A stretch of 64,000 nt of DNA. Origin: Charina bottae (taxonomy: Eukaryota > Chordata > Lepidosauria > Squamata > Charinaidae). This document shows positions 61,208 to 64,000 of the stretch, piece by piece; the first letter of the stretch is position 1; each line of letters opens with the position of its first letter. Below the pieces are notes generated by a model. That model was not told where the DNA came from. It made no database searches and saw only the letters and a program-made list of their open reading frames with translations. The position numbers were made by a program, and so were the translations under genes. The DNA lies in NCBI GenBank assembly GCA_023362775.1, contig JALMGJ010000011.1:18526001-18590000 (forward strand), given 5' to 3'.

Positions 61208-62776
61208 TTATTCCCCTTCCTTGTCCTCTCCATGTGTGATAACGTGGCACATGTTCTTGTAGTCAACATTGCCGGCTACATCTGGAGGGAAAGCATGCCA
61301 CATATTCTTGATCTGCCAGAAAGAAAGAAGACTATGTTGAGAAGTTACAGGATTGCAGCTGATTATTTTCAACTGTTTTCAGTTGCCACTCTAAAGTACG
61401 GCTTAGCTATGCAAGAGGCTGAGTGTGCCTGTTGGCACTGCCCAAGAAAAGTTGTGGGCAGCTAACAAAATAAGGATATCTCATAAATGATTTGTTTAGT
61501 GTGCTATTTGGGATTCAGGTTTGTGCTAAAAAAGAACAGTATGGTTTTTTTATAGGTTTCTTTCCTGGCTTGATTCTCTCAGTCTCTGATTTGCAAGTAT
61601 GGTTCTGGTCACTGTGGTTAAACTGACTTATGTGCAAATAGAACACGAGTGTTAATACCTGTTTTTATTCTGTGGTAACAGAATAGTGCTAGGCAGATCC
61701 TTAGAATAATGTTATTGAGAATTGAAAAAAGGTTCGGGGTTGACTCTGGCCTCAGATTAACCCCATATACATTTAAAATTAATCTAATGATTCAATGAAA
61801 TCTATGCAAGCATACATAAATATGTCCAAATTAACTATTTTATCCTTTTATCCCAGTTCTGCAGGTTTTAGATATAACTGTTGACAAATAAAACAAAACT
61901 GAAATAAAAGACCTGGGAAGGGGGACCATAGTTGAATAAAGAAAAGAGTGGGACATCAGCCGGATGCCAAGAGATTTTCTTACCTCTTCTGAAGTGAACC
62001 GGTCACACTGAGTGGTCAAGAGTTCTTCCAAGCTGTAGTGAGACAAGAAAAACATGGGTGTGTGACAAGGACCCCTAAATGTACGTGACTTCCGATCCAA
62101 CTGTCCAAAAGCACTTTTATCTTGAACATAATTTAATGGTAAGCCATGGGTTGCTTAAACAAGTAAATCAGGAAGAGTACGGCAGTGTGCTTGTGACAGG
62201 ATGAGTTAGAGCATGTGAACCTAGTAACAGCCATTTAGAATTAGGTCTGAACGGATTCAATGCTCCTGCTGGAAGTGAACCGGGAGGTATAAACACTCAC
62301 AATTTCTTCTTGACGCTCCCCTTGCCCTCAGGGTCCAAGACTTTGAAGGCACCGATGATTACGTCCTCGGGATCAGAACCTGATGAGATAAGAGAGAAAT
62401 GTTAGTGAGATGTTGGAGTGTGGAACAGGTTATTTGTCATAGTACAGAAGAAGACTGAGGAGAACAAGAGAACAAGAACTCACCCTTCAGCTTCTCCCCA
62501 AACATGGTGAGGAAGACAGTGAAGTTGATGGGCCCACTGGCCTCCTTGATCATGGCATCTAATTCCTCATTCTTCACATTCAGGCGGCCTGCCCAGAAAG
62601 GAAGAAAGGTTTGGTTTAAGGGTCTGATCATCCATTTATCTTTACTTTGCCTAAAAATGCTCACATCGTGATGCTCTTTCAAACCCCCTTCTTGTCTTAC
62701 CCATAGCAGCAAATGTATCTCGCAGGTCTTCCTTGTCAATGATGCCATCTCTGTTCTGGTCAATAACAGTGAAGGC
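61208..62776 (-). CDS. MYLPF: Myosin regulatory light chain, fast skeletal muscle (5' end missing)
   Basis: This light chain wraps the lever arm of fast-muscle myosin and tunes contraction through phosphorylation by MLCK. Minus-strand exons in transcript order: 62701-62776, 62484-62588, 62301-62379, 61984-62032 and 61208-61312, all GT-AG with agreeing phases, 137 codons including the stop at 61208-61210. The first visible exon holds the canonical EF-hand loop [12 protein letters not shown], the only calcium/magnesium-binding one in this family. Later exons carry [20 protein letters not shown] and FTSEE / [20 protein letters not shown], ending HGEDKEGE. The lysine-rich N-terminus with the phosphorylated serine lies beyond the right edge. 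The fast-skeletal paralogue is preferred over cardiac MYL2 by the [13 protein letters not shown] end. Confidence 0.95.
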
Positions 62777-64000
62777 CTAGGAAGTAGGAGAGAAAGAAAT
62801 CCATTAGCTAAGTTCATGCATCATGTTAAACTGGCTTGTTGAACTAGCCATAATGGCTTGGTTCACCTACTACACCAAGCAAAAGCTAAAGAAACCACAT
62901 TATGGCATAGCACAATGTGTGAACCCAACATGTTGGGCTCTAGAAAATTCACCTTCCTCTTCCTGCCCTAGCAAAATGAACAGTTGCCAGCATCTAAAAT
63001 TGCTAAAAGAACTGTATGTTATAATAGCTTTTGGATTTAAATCTATCCATTTCCAACAGATATCTAAACTGTGACTATATAGGCATTACGTTGTCACAAC
63101 GTTTGCAGTCTAGTAGAGGCCTTCATTTCTTAAGTCATGATGAGCAAGGAAGCTTTTTCTGTTTTTCTAAGAACTCATTCGTCACCTGAGGACTGCCCTA
63201 TCAAGTGGCATGTAATTAACCCACAGCAGGGTGAACTCTGCTGATGAAAGTTTCATGTTGTTTTGGAGAGCAGCCAGTGGCCCAAACCGGCAACATGGGA
63301 GGGTTGAGACAGGCAGTTGTGATGTCACGATCGAAGCCCTGCCCCTTCGTAGAACGAAAGGGTGGGACTTCGATCACAACGGCACGAACACCAACTTGCC
63401 CGCTTTGAGATTCTCCCCCATGGACGCTGCTGGTTTCAGCCCCTCAGCTGCACTGCTTTTCTGTAGATGCAGTTCGCCTCTTTAATAGCTATTCATCAAG
63501 CTTGGAGTAACTAGAGCAGGGATCAGCAATTTGTGATCTTCCAGATATTTGAGAGTTTTCATTCTTATTGCTGTTAGTTAACATGGTCAATGATGAAGCA
63601 TGCTGGAACTGCAGTCCATCTCTAAACTGAGGACCAAACATTGTCTGTTCCCGAACTGGGATAAGAAAAGAAGGTGTACGAATGGAGAAATTGTGTAATC
63701 TGCAACAGATATAGTTGCTGAGTGTATACATCTATCTACATTTACTACTTAATAATTATATAAGTGATATGTAAGTGGAAGACTACACAAACCCCACACT
63801 TGTACTAACAGTGAGTATGTTTAAATTCTTCCATTTCATAGCATAAGCATCCTTACAGTTGAGCCACATGGCATGCCATCTTTAGTTTTGCACAAATGTG
63901 CTTTTAGAAAGGAAATTTTAACTTAACAGGGAAAAATATTCTCACTCTGAAACTTGGTATATAGTAGGCAGGGAAAATAACTGTGGGATTTTGAGTGACA
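62777..64000. other. MYLPF intron, 5' flanking part
   Basis: I looked for the earlier exons (FDQTQIQEFKE type) on the minus strand and found none. No repeat family was recognised except short unclassified stretches. Confidence 0.45.

Overview
This window is vertebrate nuclear DNA, most likely from a squamate reptile. That inference rests on split genes with GT-AG introns and on the repeat mix: a Squam1/Sauria-type tRNA SINE with a BovB-like tail, a BovB LINE, Penelope-like elements, L2/CR1 LINEs and many hAT and Tc1/mariner MITEs. I cannot name the species.

Five recognisable genes and one unrecognised gene are present. From left to right: the 5' part of ITGAL (minus strand, exons 1-5, continuing off the left edge, with a 19.5 kb first intron at 9.7-29.2 kb); SEPTIN1 (plus, 32.9-40.0 kb, 363 codons reconstructed exon by exon); DCTPP1 (minus, 42.4-44.3 kb, complete, 147 codons); an unrecognised minus-strand ORF with a Cys-x2-Cys-x4-Cys motif (45.4-45.8 kb) whose likely 5' exon lies at 48.5 kb under a cluster of CCAAT boxes and a CRE; QPRT (plus, 55.1-58.9 kb, complete, 301 codons, with a probable non-coding first exon at 52.6 kb); and MYLPF (minus, 61.2-62.8 kb, the last five coding exons; the 5' end lies beyond the right edge). 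ITGAL, DCTPP1, SEPTIN1 and MYLPF are neighbours on human 16p11.2, so this is a conserved block. QPRT is on the same human arm band but farther away, and here it sits between DCTPP1 and MYLPF.

The genes do not form one pathway: ITGAL is a leukocyte adhesion receptor, SEPTIN1 a cytoskeletal GTPase, DCTPP1 a nucleotide-pool house-cleaning enzyme, QPRT a step of de novo NAD synthesis and MYLPF a fast-muscle myosin light chain.

Most of the remaining DNA is transposable elements whose boundaries can be read directly from target-site duplications (TSDs). At least five hAT-type MITE families with 8-bp TSDs occur, plus two TA-flanked mariner-type elements, three or four LTR families, a retroviral 5' LTR with primer-binding site, and layered nested insertions. 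I found no CRISPR, no RNA gene and no obviously new coding system. The most unusual items are a SINE whose 5' half is replaced by AT/CATAA repeats inside intact TSDs, a 36-40 bp minisatellite shared by two unrelated transposons, and the unrecognised gene with its NF-Y/CRE-type promoter.
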